A stretch of 64,000 nucleotides of DNA from Moniliophthora roreri (lineage: Eukaryota; Basidiomycota; Agaricomycetes; Agaricales; Marasmiaceae). The stretch's first letter is position 1. Every line of letters begins with the position of its first letter. The notes under the pieces are model-generated. The model ran no database searches. It saw only the letters and a list, made by a program, of their open reading frames with translations, and had not been told where the DNA came from. Both the position numbers and the translations under genes were made by a program. Shown here piece after piece: positions 45,277-55,989 of the stretch. The DNA lies in contig LATX02000195.1 in the NCBI GenBank assembly GCA_001466705.2, positions 434,001 to 498,000 of the forward strand, given 5' to 3'.

Positions 45277-47648
45277 ATGGGGGTGAGTTTCCCGTCCTTG
45301 TCCTCCTCTTGGCGACAAGACTAACGCCGATCCCGTTGAATAACAGTATAGCGCAAGAATTGCCTCAAATCCAGTATGTCGATCTCGGTATCTTGTTGTC
45401 CCAAGAACATTTCTTAAACGTGGTCGAATAGTACATTGTTGGATCATTCGCATGTATTGGTGGTGGTCTCTTCGGTTTGGACATTTCGTCCATGTCCGGA
45501 GTCTTGACTGTGAGCATTATGGCCTACTCATTCACCGACATGCTAATCACGAGCCGTTTAAATATAGAACCCGTACTACCTGAAGCAGTTTAACAACGTA
45601 CGACACTATACCATTCAACACATCGTCCGTTCTGACAACTCTCCAGCCCGGCGATTCTGCTCAAGGAGCGATCGTGGCATCTATGCCTGCAGGATCGCTC
45701 GTTGGTGCGTTAGCGGTCACGCAACTCGGTGATCGTTTGGGAAGAAAGAAGACTATTATGGTCGCTGCATTGGTCTGGGTAGTCGGTTGTATCCTCCAGT
45801 GTGCAGCCGTGGTGCGTCTCAAATGTTCGGAATTTTGAAATTTCACCTGATCGATTTCCAGAACCGCGGAATGCTTGTTGCTGGACGTGTCATCGCTGGT
45901 GCTTCAGTTGGTATTTCTAGTGCCGTCGTGCCCATTTACCAATCCGAGATCACGGCTCCGTCTATTCGTGGTCGTCTGGTCTCTCTTCAACAATGGTACT
46001 GTTCACCGGACCAGATGCAAAATTAGTCCATTCCGCTTATTTTTGTTATAGGTCGATCACCTGGGGTATCCTCATCCAATACTTCATTCAATTTGGTTGC
46101 TCCGACATCCAAGGCGTGGCCTCCTTCCGTATCCCGTGGGGTCTCCAGATGATACCCGCCATTGTATTGTTCCTCGGGATGTTCTTTTTCCCCGAGTCCC
46201 CAAGATGGCTGCTCGATAATGACAGGTAAGTCTATCCCACGTTCTTGTAGTTGGTTCGATACTGAGTGTATCCCGCAGAGAAGAAGAGGCTTTGCAAATT
46301 CTCGCTGACCTTCACGGAAAGGGAGACAAGAACAACGAACTCGTCAGACTCGAGTTCCAGGAAATCAAGGAACAAGTCGTTTTCGAGAGGAACGAAGGTG
46401 CCAAGTCTTACCTCGATCTGCTCAAGGGCAACAATCCTCGTCGTGTTTTCCTCGGATGCAGTCTGCAAATGTGGTCTCAACTCACTGGAATGAACGTCAT
46501 GATGTACTACATCACATACGTTTTCCGTGGTACTGGTCTTATTGGCCGAAAGGCTGGATTGATTGCTGCTGTGAGTGGAAAGCTCTGGCTATAAGGCGAG
46601 CAGCATCTGATATTGCACTTGTTTCTAGTCCGTCCAATACGTCCTCAACGTCGCACTGACGGGTAAGTATTGCCTACTAACCGCCTAATTAATGTACTCA
46701 ATCGTTCAATCCAGTTCCTGCTATCATCTACATTGATAAGTGGGGTCGTCGACCTATGCTTATCGCTGGATTGACCTTCATGGGCTTTTTCCTGTTCCTT
46801 GTCGGAGGCTTGCAAGGCCGTCTTGGACATTGGGGACAGGTCGAGAACGATAGTAAGCTTTGTGTTCTGCTTACATTGAACTATTTGGCTCATCAATCCC
46901 GATACTTCACAGGGGTATGGGTTATCGAAGGGCATGGCAGTGCTACCAAGGGTATTATCGTGCTGTCCTACTTGTTCGTCTGCAGGTGAGAATGAATGTC
47001 GGTTGTTCCTTGGCAATTTTCTGACCTTTGCCTCTAGTTTCGCAATAACTATGGGACCTGTCTCCTGGACTTACCCCGCTGAGATTGTATGCATTTCCCG
47101 CTTGATAATTACGACAGTACCTTGATTGTTGTCGCTTAGTACTCTCTCAAAGTCCGTGCCAAGGCTGTCTCTCTGGCCACTGTAAGTTTATTTCTGATTC
47201 TGTCCCGAAGTTGATACTTATCAATCATTTTTGTCTAGGCCACCAACTGGACATTCAACTTTGCCCTCGCTTGGGCGGTCCCACCTGGCTTCGCAACCAT
47301 CGCCTACAAGACCTACTTCATCTTTGGTACCTTCAATTTTGCAGGATGTATTCACGTCATCTTCATGTTCCCCGAAACCGTTGGACGGTGTGTTTATTTC
47401 AACCGTTCTGTGTAGTACCTGTTCTGATGAATATTTATAGAACCCTCGAAGAGGTCGAAGATATCTTCGCTGAAGGCCATCCGTTCTCCGCCTGGAAGAT
47501 TGGTAAGAACGTTGGTAAGAGGACTCTTGCGGACGTGGAGAAGGCAGGAGAGGTGAGTTTTTCATCTTCCTTCACGGTTAAATCTTGAGCGTTGATGGCG
47601 GGACGTTAGGTTCGCAAGGACTCGTCGTCCGTTGACGAGAAGGCTTGA
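45277..47648 (+). CDS. Major facilitator sugar transporter
   Basis: Sixteen exons with GT-AG introns of 50-70 nt sum to 1,542 nt, a 513-residue protein: 45277-45282, 45347-45373, 45432-45509, 45568-45597, 45647-45811, 45862-45995, 46052-46225, 46279-46570, 46629-46662, 46715-46852, 46913-46985, 47038-47086, 47140-47181, 47239-47387, 47441-47552, 47610-47648. The start (a two-codon first exon, MG) is the least certain part. Family signatures are all present: GGGLFGLDISSMSGVL in helix 1, GDRLGRKK between helices 2 and 3, RVIAGASVGISSAVVPIY, PESPRWLL before the central loop, QMWSQLTGMNVMMYY in helix 7, DKWGRRPM and PAEI. It should import hexoses or related sugars through the plasma membrane by proton symport. 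The length is normal for the family and no residue of these motifs is missing. Confidence 0.9.
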
Positions 47649-48442
47649 GGATATCTCACTTGGTATTCATACTTGTACTTTTTTCCTGGTTCCTGTTCAT
47701 GCAAATGTACATCACTATCTGTCTTTCTCCATACATATTTCCTGCATTCTTTCATTGTGGACCAATCGTGGACCAGTGGCCGTTCCCAAGTTCGCTATCT
47801 AGTCCCCTCCCGAACATTTCCCTGGCAGGATGTGTCCATGCCTCACTTAACGTTGTGCCGGTTGATCGAAGTGCGCGGATTTACCTACTCGAGTACCCAA
47901 ATATCGTCTCGCAACCAGTAAGGAGCGATTATTTATATAGTCAATGAAATGAATTGCTTAGCATTGTGATCTTCCCACACGTCAAATTCGAGGAGATAAC
48001 AACGTCCGTTCAATGCATCGCATTAGCACAGGTCCCAGGGTACTGCCGATGGAGGATGAGTCACCTCTACAGCACTCTTTACAGCATTCGTCTACATTTT
48101 CCGAATTTCCTGCAGAGTATCCCTGGCTATCCCTGGTCAGTCCGAGTCTTATATCATGGTAGCTTTGGCCACTTTCGAGGATCCAAGGAAGGAACCGATT
48201 TTGAGAAACGCCGAGCTCATGCGTTGAAGTACACACATCAAAATATGATTGGGCGCATCGGCATGGAAAGGCCATTTGTCAAAGTCTGGAGTGCGCTCGG
48301 AAATGGATATAAATACCAAGTATGCGATGTCACCTTTTTTGTGATACTCATCTAGACTCCCCGGTATTCAGGCCTGTAATTTCACACGTGTGTTGGAGCG
48401 CTGAGGGGGCCCTATAAAGGACGCATTTCTTGTCTTCTCACC
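47649..48442. other. Intergenic stretch
   Basis: No gene is supported in about 790 bp. An open frame at 47954-48355 shows no codon or family signal. The right end carries a TATA box for the next gene. Confidence 0.45.
48413..48418 (+). promoter_or_regulatory. TATA box
   Basis: TATAAA lies 25 bp before the ATG of BRI3-like copy C. If it acts as the core promoter the 5' leader would be very short. Confidence 0.5.
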
Positions 48443-49030
48443 ATGATCCAGTACGACAAACAAGAAATGTCCGACCCGAAGCAACAACCCTCATCGACAC
48501 AGCCATCACAAGATATAGGCCTTCCTCCTCCTGTGTACGATGCACAACCTCAATCCAGTCATTATCCACCGCAGAACTCGCTTCCGATGATGCCACAACC
48601 AAGGTCACAATCGACACTGCAGAGTTCTCAGCAAGGAGGATTTTCACCGCAATATGCTCCACAGAATGGGCCGGCGCTGATGCAACCACCTCCCGTGCAA
48701 ATGCAACCCGCACCAAAAACCCCCGCACAGATCGGAGAGGAGTATAGGGCAGCTTGTGAGTTTTCATGTTGGCTTTCTTCGTATCGTCGTAGTCGCTGAC
48801 ACGCATACCTTTGAAAAAAAGTGTTCGCTCAGTGCGCTCAAGGAATTCATGAACCCAAAACGTCTTATGGTCCTTGTGGGATTATCACGGCGGTGTTATG
48901 TTTCCCTTGTGGTTTAATATGTTTATTGTGAGTGGCCTTTTTCGATGCCGGGGAAGTTTGACACTGACCGACAACCGCTTGCAGTACCGACACCGAACAA
49001 AAGTGCAGTCGATGTGGTGTGAAACTGTGA
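48443..49030 (+). CDS. BRI3-like small membrane protein, copy C
   Basis: Exons 48443-48755, 48822-48927 and 48985-49030 give 154 residues. The N-terminus is a Gln/Pro/Ser-rich disordered arm (SSTQPSQDIGLPPPVYDAQP) with a PPPVY motif. The core is the most canonical of the family here: FAQCAQGIHEPKTSYGPCG, ITAVLCFPCGLICLF and TDTEQKCSRCGVKL. The last CxxCG pair with CxxxG..H may bind zinc. BRI3-family proteins sit in endolysosomal membranes in animals; a fungal role is not known. An alternative Met (MSDPKQQ) lies eight codons in. Confidence 0.85.
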
Positions 49031-49159
49031 AATTGCTCCTTACACCTGAGACCACTACACATACCATATTCCCCCCATACCCCATAATTTATCAGAACAT
49101 TATGCTCCTGGATTTGACTACTGTGCCGTGTATTGTAGATTGTAGAGTAAAAATTGATA

Positions 49160-49600
49160 ATCAGGGGGAGTGAGCAGAGATTTGAAAATGTCGAACTGCT
49201 TGAGCGGTTTGGGAATTTTTTGCTAGAGGCCCGATTCGAAGCAGGTTCATCGCTCTCCCACGACCATCACAACTTATTCGACCACCATGGCATCTTCGCA
49301 AATGGTATGCTGGACGGCCCCATAGCTCTTGATACATATAGGAAAGGATCGCAATAACTACGCCGCCCACGAGGAGAACGACGGGGAGAATAGCCCGTGG
49401 TAGGTCGTTGTCAATTTTACAGGATGACGTTACCATGAATATATAGGATCTCCGGGGTCGTGGATTTTGAAATTGAAGTATGCCGACGACGACAAGCGCA
49501 CCACCTGCAGCACTCGGGAGGAAACCGGCTCCGTCCTGGCTTCTGAACTGAAGCCAGGACTGGCGCTCCCTCTGAGTTTGCAATTTGTTCACTTGTTCCA
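49160..49600. repeat. First unit of a duplicated linker segment
   Basis: Similar sequence (ATGGTATGCTGG, GAGAACRA, GTGGATTTTGAAATTG, GCCGACGACGACAA) recurs at about 50210-50450 in the same order. In both copies the segment precedes a BRI3-like gene, so linker and gene were duplicated together. A reverse frame with a hydrophobic stretch (ILPVVLLVGGVVIAILSY) exists only in this copy in open form. Confidence 0.55.
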
Positions 49601-49639
49601 TCGGAACTTTATAAAAGGATGGAGTATCCTCAAATCTTT

Positions 49640-50087
49640 CCATAACAACCGATGCCCTAAGGGAGCACATTCTACCGGCACTATCCTCCAATCCAGGCAA
49701 TGATTCGGACACATAAGCTCACTCCCAGACAATCCTCGCAGACTCTACGGTGGATAATGGGACGCCAAGGCATTCGCACAGAATAAAGACATCTACACTA
49801 CCTGAGGAAGAGTATAGAACTGCCTGTGAGTGTCAACCTGTAGTCCCTGAGTACGAACTGACTCGAGTTTGTAAGGTGCGCAAAAGGGAACCATGCACAT
49901 AATTTTGGCTTATAGTATACTCTCGATGATTACCTGTTTTCTCATCAGTCTGTTGTTCTTATACCGACCTTTATCGAATCCAACTGCGTACCGGGGGCTA
50001 AACTTTTTGGTACAGTGACGAACCCGAGGGTTCAGAAAAGATGTGCGTGCGTCGTGGGACAACCATGTCCCCCTGAGGTTCTATTTC
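49640..50087 (+). pseudogene. BRI3-like copy E, decayed
   Basis: SITTDALREHILPALSSNPG parallels the N-terminus of copy F but ends in a stop at about 49714. EEEYRTA and a GTGAGT donor follow near 49832. The core RCAKGNHAHNFG, then a one-base shift, YSILSMITCFLISLLFLY, lacks the FP-x-G and the Cys of YG-CG. The tail DEPEGSEKMCVRRG has lost the second zinc Cys (Cys to Arg). Clearly a dead relative of copy F. Confidence 0.7.
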
Positions 50088-50159
50088 GATTGTCCGCTAC
50101 TCGAGTATCTACATCCTGAACATGTTTTTATCTGTGTTTGACAGATCCGAAGGACCGCT

Positions 50160-50746
50160 TTCTCCCTGCCGTCAATGGATCCGCGTCGTCAACGTAGACA
50201 TAGAAGGTTCCTCGAGCCTCCTCAACCACCATCATGATCTCCTTGCAAATGGTATGCTGGGCGGTGCTTAAGTACAGCGATAACACGGCGTCCTAGGAGA
50301 ACAATAAGAGGAATAGTCCATAGTGAGTCTTAGTCTGTCCTTATACCTATCAGGCTAATGCAGCTGTCTCGCGATATGATTATCTACTTCTGAGTCATGG
50401 ATTTTGAAATTGGACGATGCCGACGACGACAAAGAATGGCGTTATCCAAGCGTTATCGGCAACACAAGAGGAACACCCGGGTCAACTCAGTTCTGGCGTT
50501 GTGGTTATGTACTCAATCGAGGTCGGGATTGTACTATTCGCTTGCGCCCAGAACACTCGAATTGTTCGCTTCGGAGTCATGATCTACACCTTCTACCGAG
50601 ATATGTACTACCTATCTCTGCGTCATATGCTACTATTCACCGATTGATAGGATGGAGAATCAAACGCCCAGCACCCTCAAATTTTCCGATCTTTCCGTAG
50701 TCTCTATCCACAATGATAAAGCTATACTTTATTTAAAAGGCCCAGA
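50160..50746. repeat. Second unit of the duplicated linker segment
   Basis: Counterpart of 49160-49600 with many differences. A 76-codon forward frame with hydrophobic runs (SSGVVVMYSIEVGIVLFACA) is present, but the matching position in the first unit is not conserved in that frame, so I do not call it a gene. Confidence 0.45.
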
Positions 50747-51250
50747 ATGCGATTCAAGGTTGATTCCAGCGCAACATCCCCAATGGCTGACACTCTAACG
50801 GAACACATTCTGCCGGTACTACAACAGAACTCTACGTCTAACGGAGTTCGTTCCCCCGAGGTAACGAATTGCACCAATGAGCCTTCGCGCAGGCAATCCT
50901 GGTCGACAGACACTACCCTGTATGACGAAACGCCCAGGCACTTGTACCAACTAGGAACAGCTACGCAGTTTAGAGCTGCTTGTGAGTGTCAACCTCTACT
51001 GTAGTTCCTGGGTTACCGAACTGACGAGATACCAGTATTCCCAGAGTGTGCGAAAGGGAATCACGACATACAGCGATCATATTCGCTTTGTGGTATCGTT
51101 TCTTCGGTCGTCTGTTTTCCTATCGGTCTGGTATTCTTATAGTGAGTGACGCTCATCAAATGCAACCCAGAATACCAAGGGCTAACTGATGAATATAGCA
51201 GCGATTCAAAAAAGAAGTGCGTGCGTTGTGGGGAAATAATGTTTTCTTGA
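50747..51250 (+). CDS. BRI3-like small membrane protein, copy F
   Basis: Exons 50747-50981, 51036-51141 and 51202-51250 give 129 residues (a second Met at 50783, MADTLTEHIL, gives 117). The core reads FPECAKGNHDIQRSYSLCG, SSVVCFPIGLVFLY and KKKCVRCGEIMFS, so all Cys/His positions are kept. The middle exon is 106 nt, exactly as in copy C, and the last exon 49 against 46 nt, showing common gene structure. Confidence 0.8.
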
Positions 51251-51944
51251 GGGCTATGTGTAACCCATCGTTTATCTGTCATGTCCACGTTCATATTCCT
51301 AATCTGTATTTCTATCCATCCTGAGTATTGCGCATCCATGAGGCTACCTCAACGTTTAGCACAGTCCGGGACCCTGATGAGTCAAGAGTCAAAGCATGGC
51401 CGGAATGAGATGCAAGGTTTCAAGGCCGCCCCATGGCCATAGTGCGTCGCTTTGCCATTGACGCTGGAAGCGCTGACAGCTTCAAACAGAGAAGCTGTCC
51501 TGGATTCGCAACACAAATCGTTATCGCGCTGGTCGATGAATCCCACCGGCGGTTCTTCACAAAAACTATTCACGTACCAAGTCACTTGCTTCAAGTTTTC
51601 TAGAATTGGTAAACAAAGGTTCCGGTCTCATTGCCGCCCTAGGGCTGCAAGTTGTATTCCTGTTCCGGAATCCTGGGACATCTTGACTCGTTTCAGTGTC
51701 ACTGTTAGAGCCGAGTTGACAAGTTTTCTCATTTGATTTGGAGCATCGAGATTCGACACCACCTTCCTATTAGTGTGACATGTCTTAGTGGGTATTTCCT
51801 CGCTAATAGTAATACACCGCGTGCAGATGATACAAAGAATCCTTGATTGCGAGATCGCCAGACTTTTTGTACGGCTCATTGATGTAGGCCTCAATTTCAT
51901 GCTTCTGACAGTAAGTCACATGTACCGACACCCATGGAGTATAC
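51251..51944. other. Intergenic stretch
   Basis: No supported gene; it may contain the decayed 5' part of the next BRI3-like relic. Confidence 0.4.
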
Positions 51945-52107
51945 CCTCTAACGAAACGTCGAGTACGAGAACGGGAATCATGAAACGCAACGGTTCCATT
52001 CACTTTGGGATATCATCGCGATGATTGTCTGTTTTCTTGTTGGTTCGGCAACTTTATGGTGATGTCAACTTGGCGTGTGGGAAAATAATATTTCTCTCCT
52101 CGAGTAA
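51945..52107 (+). pseudogene. BRI3-like copy G, relic of the core
   Basis: EYENGNHETQRFHSLWDIIA, then MIVCFLVGSATLW, then a stop, aligns with the second exon of copy F (ECAKGNHDIQRSYSLCG...). The first Cys became Tyr and the CGI Cys became Trp. The tail DVNLACGKIIF keeps one CG. Dead copy. Confidence 0.65.
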
Positions 52108-52685
52108 CGTCAGCCCGATGCCAGAGATGTATGACTTAGCCTCTATAATCTGTAATTCATTCATCTTTCATTATCATAACTCGTACGCTGTCTCCCGCTG
52201 TGCAACGACATTGGAAAAAATTTGGTTGAGCTGGGAGTCGACGCGATCACGGTTCGCGGTTGCGGGCTCCTCTCTAACCACGATGACTGAATGTTCTGGC
52301 CGACTCTGTGACCCTCCTTTCGACGTCTAGGCAATTTTTTTTCTTTCAAAATTGCGTCGGATTACCAGCAGCAGTTCGGGAAAGATTGGAATTTGGAAGT
52401 TGGAAAGGATCCTTGGTTTGTCATGTTTCTTCCAAAGTGTTCTCTTCCTGCTGACGGACCTTTGATATCAAAGATACCAGTCAACCTCTAATATTATTCT
52501 GAGCTGGCTTCTGTGCACATTGATTGAGACGGGATACAGTACTGAACTCAGGGCGAGAGGAGCTTTGATGGGGAACGCGGCAAACACGAGGAAGCATCGA
52601 CGACAGCATGACACAGGCCTGACAACAGCCTTGTACTTCCTGACCATTCCTATCCCATATCGATATCCACACACCAAATGTGATC
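52108..52685. promoter_or_regulatory. Upstream region of NACHT gene 1
   Basis: No gene. The part around 52460-52560 (GAGCTGGCTTCTG..., ACGGGATACAGTACTGAACT) resembles 55880-55925 in front of the decayed actin, so a promoter-side segment has been copied. Confidence 0.45.
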
Positions 52686-55283
52686 ATGGCTTTCTTCTCT
52701 GCTCAAGGCGTCCAAATCCATGGAGGCGAATTCAGGAATGTTGTGTATGGGAATCAAGACAATCGGACATTTCCGGTTGCTGACTCGGGTGAGTAACCCT
52801 TTCTTTGTGACTTAGCCACGAACTCACGCCCTCATACAGATAGGATTCTTGAGATCCTGGCCTCAAAAGCTGCCGTGAATGCCTTCTATAACGCAGAACA
52901 GCGTTTTCCTCCACCGAAGTGTCATCCAAGAACTCGTATCAAGCTTCTAGAAAAGCTGAACCGGTGGATTTTGGATGAACCAAAGAGCACACGAATATAT
53001 TGGGTACACGGGCCTGCTGGTGTTGGCAAGTCTGCCATTGCTCAGAGTCTGTCGGAGGAGCATGCCCACAGTCATTTGGCCGCCAGCTTTTTCTTCTCGC
53101 GGAACGACTCAACCCGGGACAAACTTGGCCAGCTCGTCTGTACCATTATCTATCAGTTCCTTACCATAGAGCCTCTCCGGGCTACTCTGGGTCCGCACAT
53201 CATGGAAACGATTCGGTCGGATCCCAATATCTTTGAGACATCGTTCGAAAATCAGTTCCGTAAACTGATTCTTCAACCATGTTCCAAAATTGACCCACAA
53301 GAATGGGAGAAGCTACCGAGACTTGTGGTCATTGATGGGCTTGACGAGTGTATCCTAGTTCCATCGCAGAAGAGGTTACTTGCCATGCTCAGAGAGGTCA
53401 CTACATCCATACCAGCATGTCCTCTTTTATTCCTGATTACCAGTCGTCCCGAGCCTGATATTTTTGAAGAACTCGAACATGAGGCATTCACGACTATTTT
53501 AGCACGCATCGCAATCGGATACTCTGATGAAGCCTCCCAAGATACCAACAAGTCCCTTCGCAATCTGTTCAACGCAATAGGGATGTCGCCGCCTGGTGAA
53601 GATGAACCTTCAAACGAGGAGTCCGTTTCCAAGAGGGATATGATTCGCAGGCAGTTCTATCATGCACATTGGAAGCAACGTTATCGTCCACCACGCCATA
53701 CGGACGTAAACGATGAATCTGCCCAAGATATAACCATATATCTTCGCGACCGGTTTAATGTACTCCGCCAAAGGCATCGTGCACTACGTGACGCAGAAAC
53801 ATTATGGCCTGATGAAAATATCATTCGTCGGCTCGCGGGGAGAGCGTGTGGACAGTTCATCTTTGCTGTCACAGTCATGAAATACCTTGATAGTGACGAC
53901 GAACTGCCATCCGAGCGTCTGGAAGCTATTCTTGGGGCTCCAAGAGAGGCCCTTACGAATGCTCCATATCCAGACTTGGATCTTCTCTACCGTCAGATCC
54001 TGTCGAAATGTCCTCGCTGGGACCAAGTTCGCCAGGTTCTCTCCATCCTCATTGACCCAATCTGGCCCCAATCTGGCCCTTTTCATACACGATCCTCCTT
54101 GTTCACTGCGCTTCTCTTCAATCTCAAAAGAGGCGAAATCGACTGCATCTTATTCAGGTTGCACTCGGTCATAGACGTACCGACTGACGAAAGCCAGGAT
54201 ATACGTATCTCGCACGCCTCTTTTGTGGAATTCCTTTTGGACAAAAGCCGTTCTGGAGAATTCCATGTCGAGAAAATCTCAGTTTCAGAGTTCAGCGACC
54301 TTGCCAACAGACTCGTTCTACGTGAACTTTCTGTTTGGTCGTACAAGTTCCCTCCATATCACATATCAACTGACCCCCAATCATTTACCTCGGCATTGTT
54401 GTCGTGGCAAGAAGATTTTCGGATAGCCAGTGACCTTACACGACATGCGGTGGATTATGGTTTTTCACTTTGTTGGGAGATAGACAATCCAAGTTCAGAA
54501 TTGTTGGAAGCCATGGACAAATTTGACCCATATCCTGTCGCTACAATGATCTTCATGAAATTCGACCATAACGGCTTTCTCTGTGATTTCCTCCGTGACC
54601 AGTTTATCTTCGACTTTTGGGGCCGAGCTGTTGTATGGGCAAAGGTACGTTTATCCAAGTTGATCAAGGGATGTTGAAACTGACGTGATTTCTGGCAACG
54701 CAGTCGCTTGGAGAAAGGACACCCAAAACCTTTGTCAAAACGGTGGAAGCGTTTTTCCAAGCTTTCTGTGTCGGGATGCCCCCAACGCAGTCTTCCTGGA
54801 GTTATACTATCTCGCTTTTGGAAAACGTATTTGATTCGGGGCCTCGTTTGTGGTCCTACATGATGTCACTTCAAGGGATCCCTCGGCCACAAGACGCGGA
54901 AAGTCCCTTTCCACTTATAGTACCCCTTCACGTCCGAATGCTACTCCCGCGAGACTGGAAAACGACAACCATCGCAAGCGAGAGGCGTGACGAGTTCTAC
55001 AGGCTGCTCAAATTAATTTATGGTCGCCTGCACCCTTATCTGAATCACAAAGTTCGCATGATATTCAAGGACATTGCAACAGGTTCTTGTGAAAGTTTAG
55101 GGACCTTTGACTTGATCAACGTAAGGATCCCACTATTATCTTCATATACATCTCACTGAACGTATCTCTGTCCAGCGATGGCGTCTCAACTCGCTAAGAA
55201 AGCTAGTAATCGAACGTAGACAGGAACTTGGTCTATTTGAGTTCACGGAAATCTGGCTTCTAAACCATGCTACGATATGGTAA
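52686..55283 (+). CDS. NACHT-domain NLR-like protein 1
   Basis: Exons 52686-52788, 52840-54644, 54704-55120 and 55176-55283 sum to 2,433 nt (810 residues). The N-terminus MAFFSAQGVQIHGGEFRNVV has a short G-G-x-F-x-N-V-x-x-GNQ motif on its own exon. Then comes an AVNAFYNAEQRFPPPKC linker, and a NACHT NTPase: Walker A GPAGVGKSA, FFFSRND, Walker B VVIDGLDEC, and the sensor-like ITSRPE. The rest (residues about 300-810) is helical without recognisable LRR, WD40, ANK or TPR repeats. This is the agaricomycete nwd2-type NLR architecture; such proteins are linked to non-self recognition and cell death, but the effector step here is unknown. The arrangement of introns matches gene 2 exactly. An insert of about 60 residues (DEASQDTNKSLRNLFNAIG onward) before DITIYLRDRF is absent from gene 2. 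Confidence 0.9.
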
Positions 55284-55989
55284 GGAGACATTTCAAGTCG
55301 TCCGGAGCACCATATCGTATTTCCTGCTAGCACTCCTTTGAAGAAATTCCAAAAGTCGAGTAGTGTGCTATGCGACATGGCAGTCCGTTCTTTCTCGTTT
55401 GTGTAGGCATTGTTCGCGGCAGCGTCGCTTTGAGAACCACCATTGTCACTACAGTACTACTATTGGTAACACAAGTTCCTCCTCGAAATCCACCTTTGTA
55501 GATATTCTCTTCGGAAAGACACGTTTGAATATGATTTTTGTCGTATGAGTGTCGTTCACTGTACCATAATGCCATTGAAGAATTCACTTGACGCAGTTTG
55601 GCCCCTCGGCTTGCGCGATCACAGTTCCAGATACTGACTCTCTCATCACCACCATCATCGAGTATTTCGAATCATCAAAATGACGGACACAGAAGCGCCG
55701 TACCTCTCCCTTCAATGTCCATACACTTTCCTTTTGAAGACACGTCGTACTACTAACAGCTTGAGGAACTTTGAAAAGGTTTGAAGGGGTCTCTGGTGCG
55801 TCGTTTTTCTCTCCAGTATCTCCTTTTTGCTAACGGTTCCGGGTCCTCTGATATTAGGAGTAACTCAGCCCAGAGCTATTCGTTGGCGCCTGTTCACGGG
55901 GATTTGGACCGGATACCGAACTAGGAGCAAACCAGGACCAGTAGAAGTAACGTCTCTTCTATTTTCTTCTACGTCTACAAGAACTTGTC
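55284..55989. other. Segment with copied NACHT upstream sequence
   Basis: No gene is supported. The later part parallels the upstream region of NACHT gene 1 (see 52108-52685), suggesting the actin gene was placed behind a copied NACHT promoter region. Confidence 0.4.

Noticed and set aside
47954..48355. 133-codon forward frame
   Set aside because: No recognisable domain or splice pattern; likely chance.
49161..49712. 183-codon reverse frame with a hydrophobic stretch
   Set aside because: The duplicated counterpart at 50.2-50.7 kb is not open in this frame, so selection for a protein is not supported.
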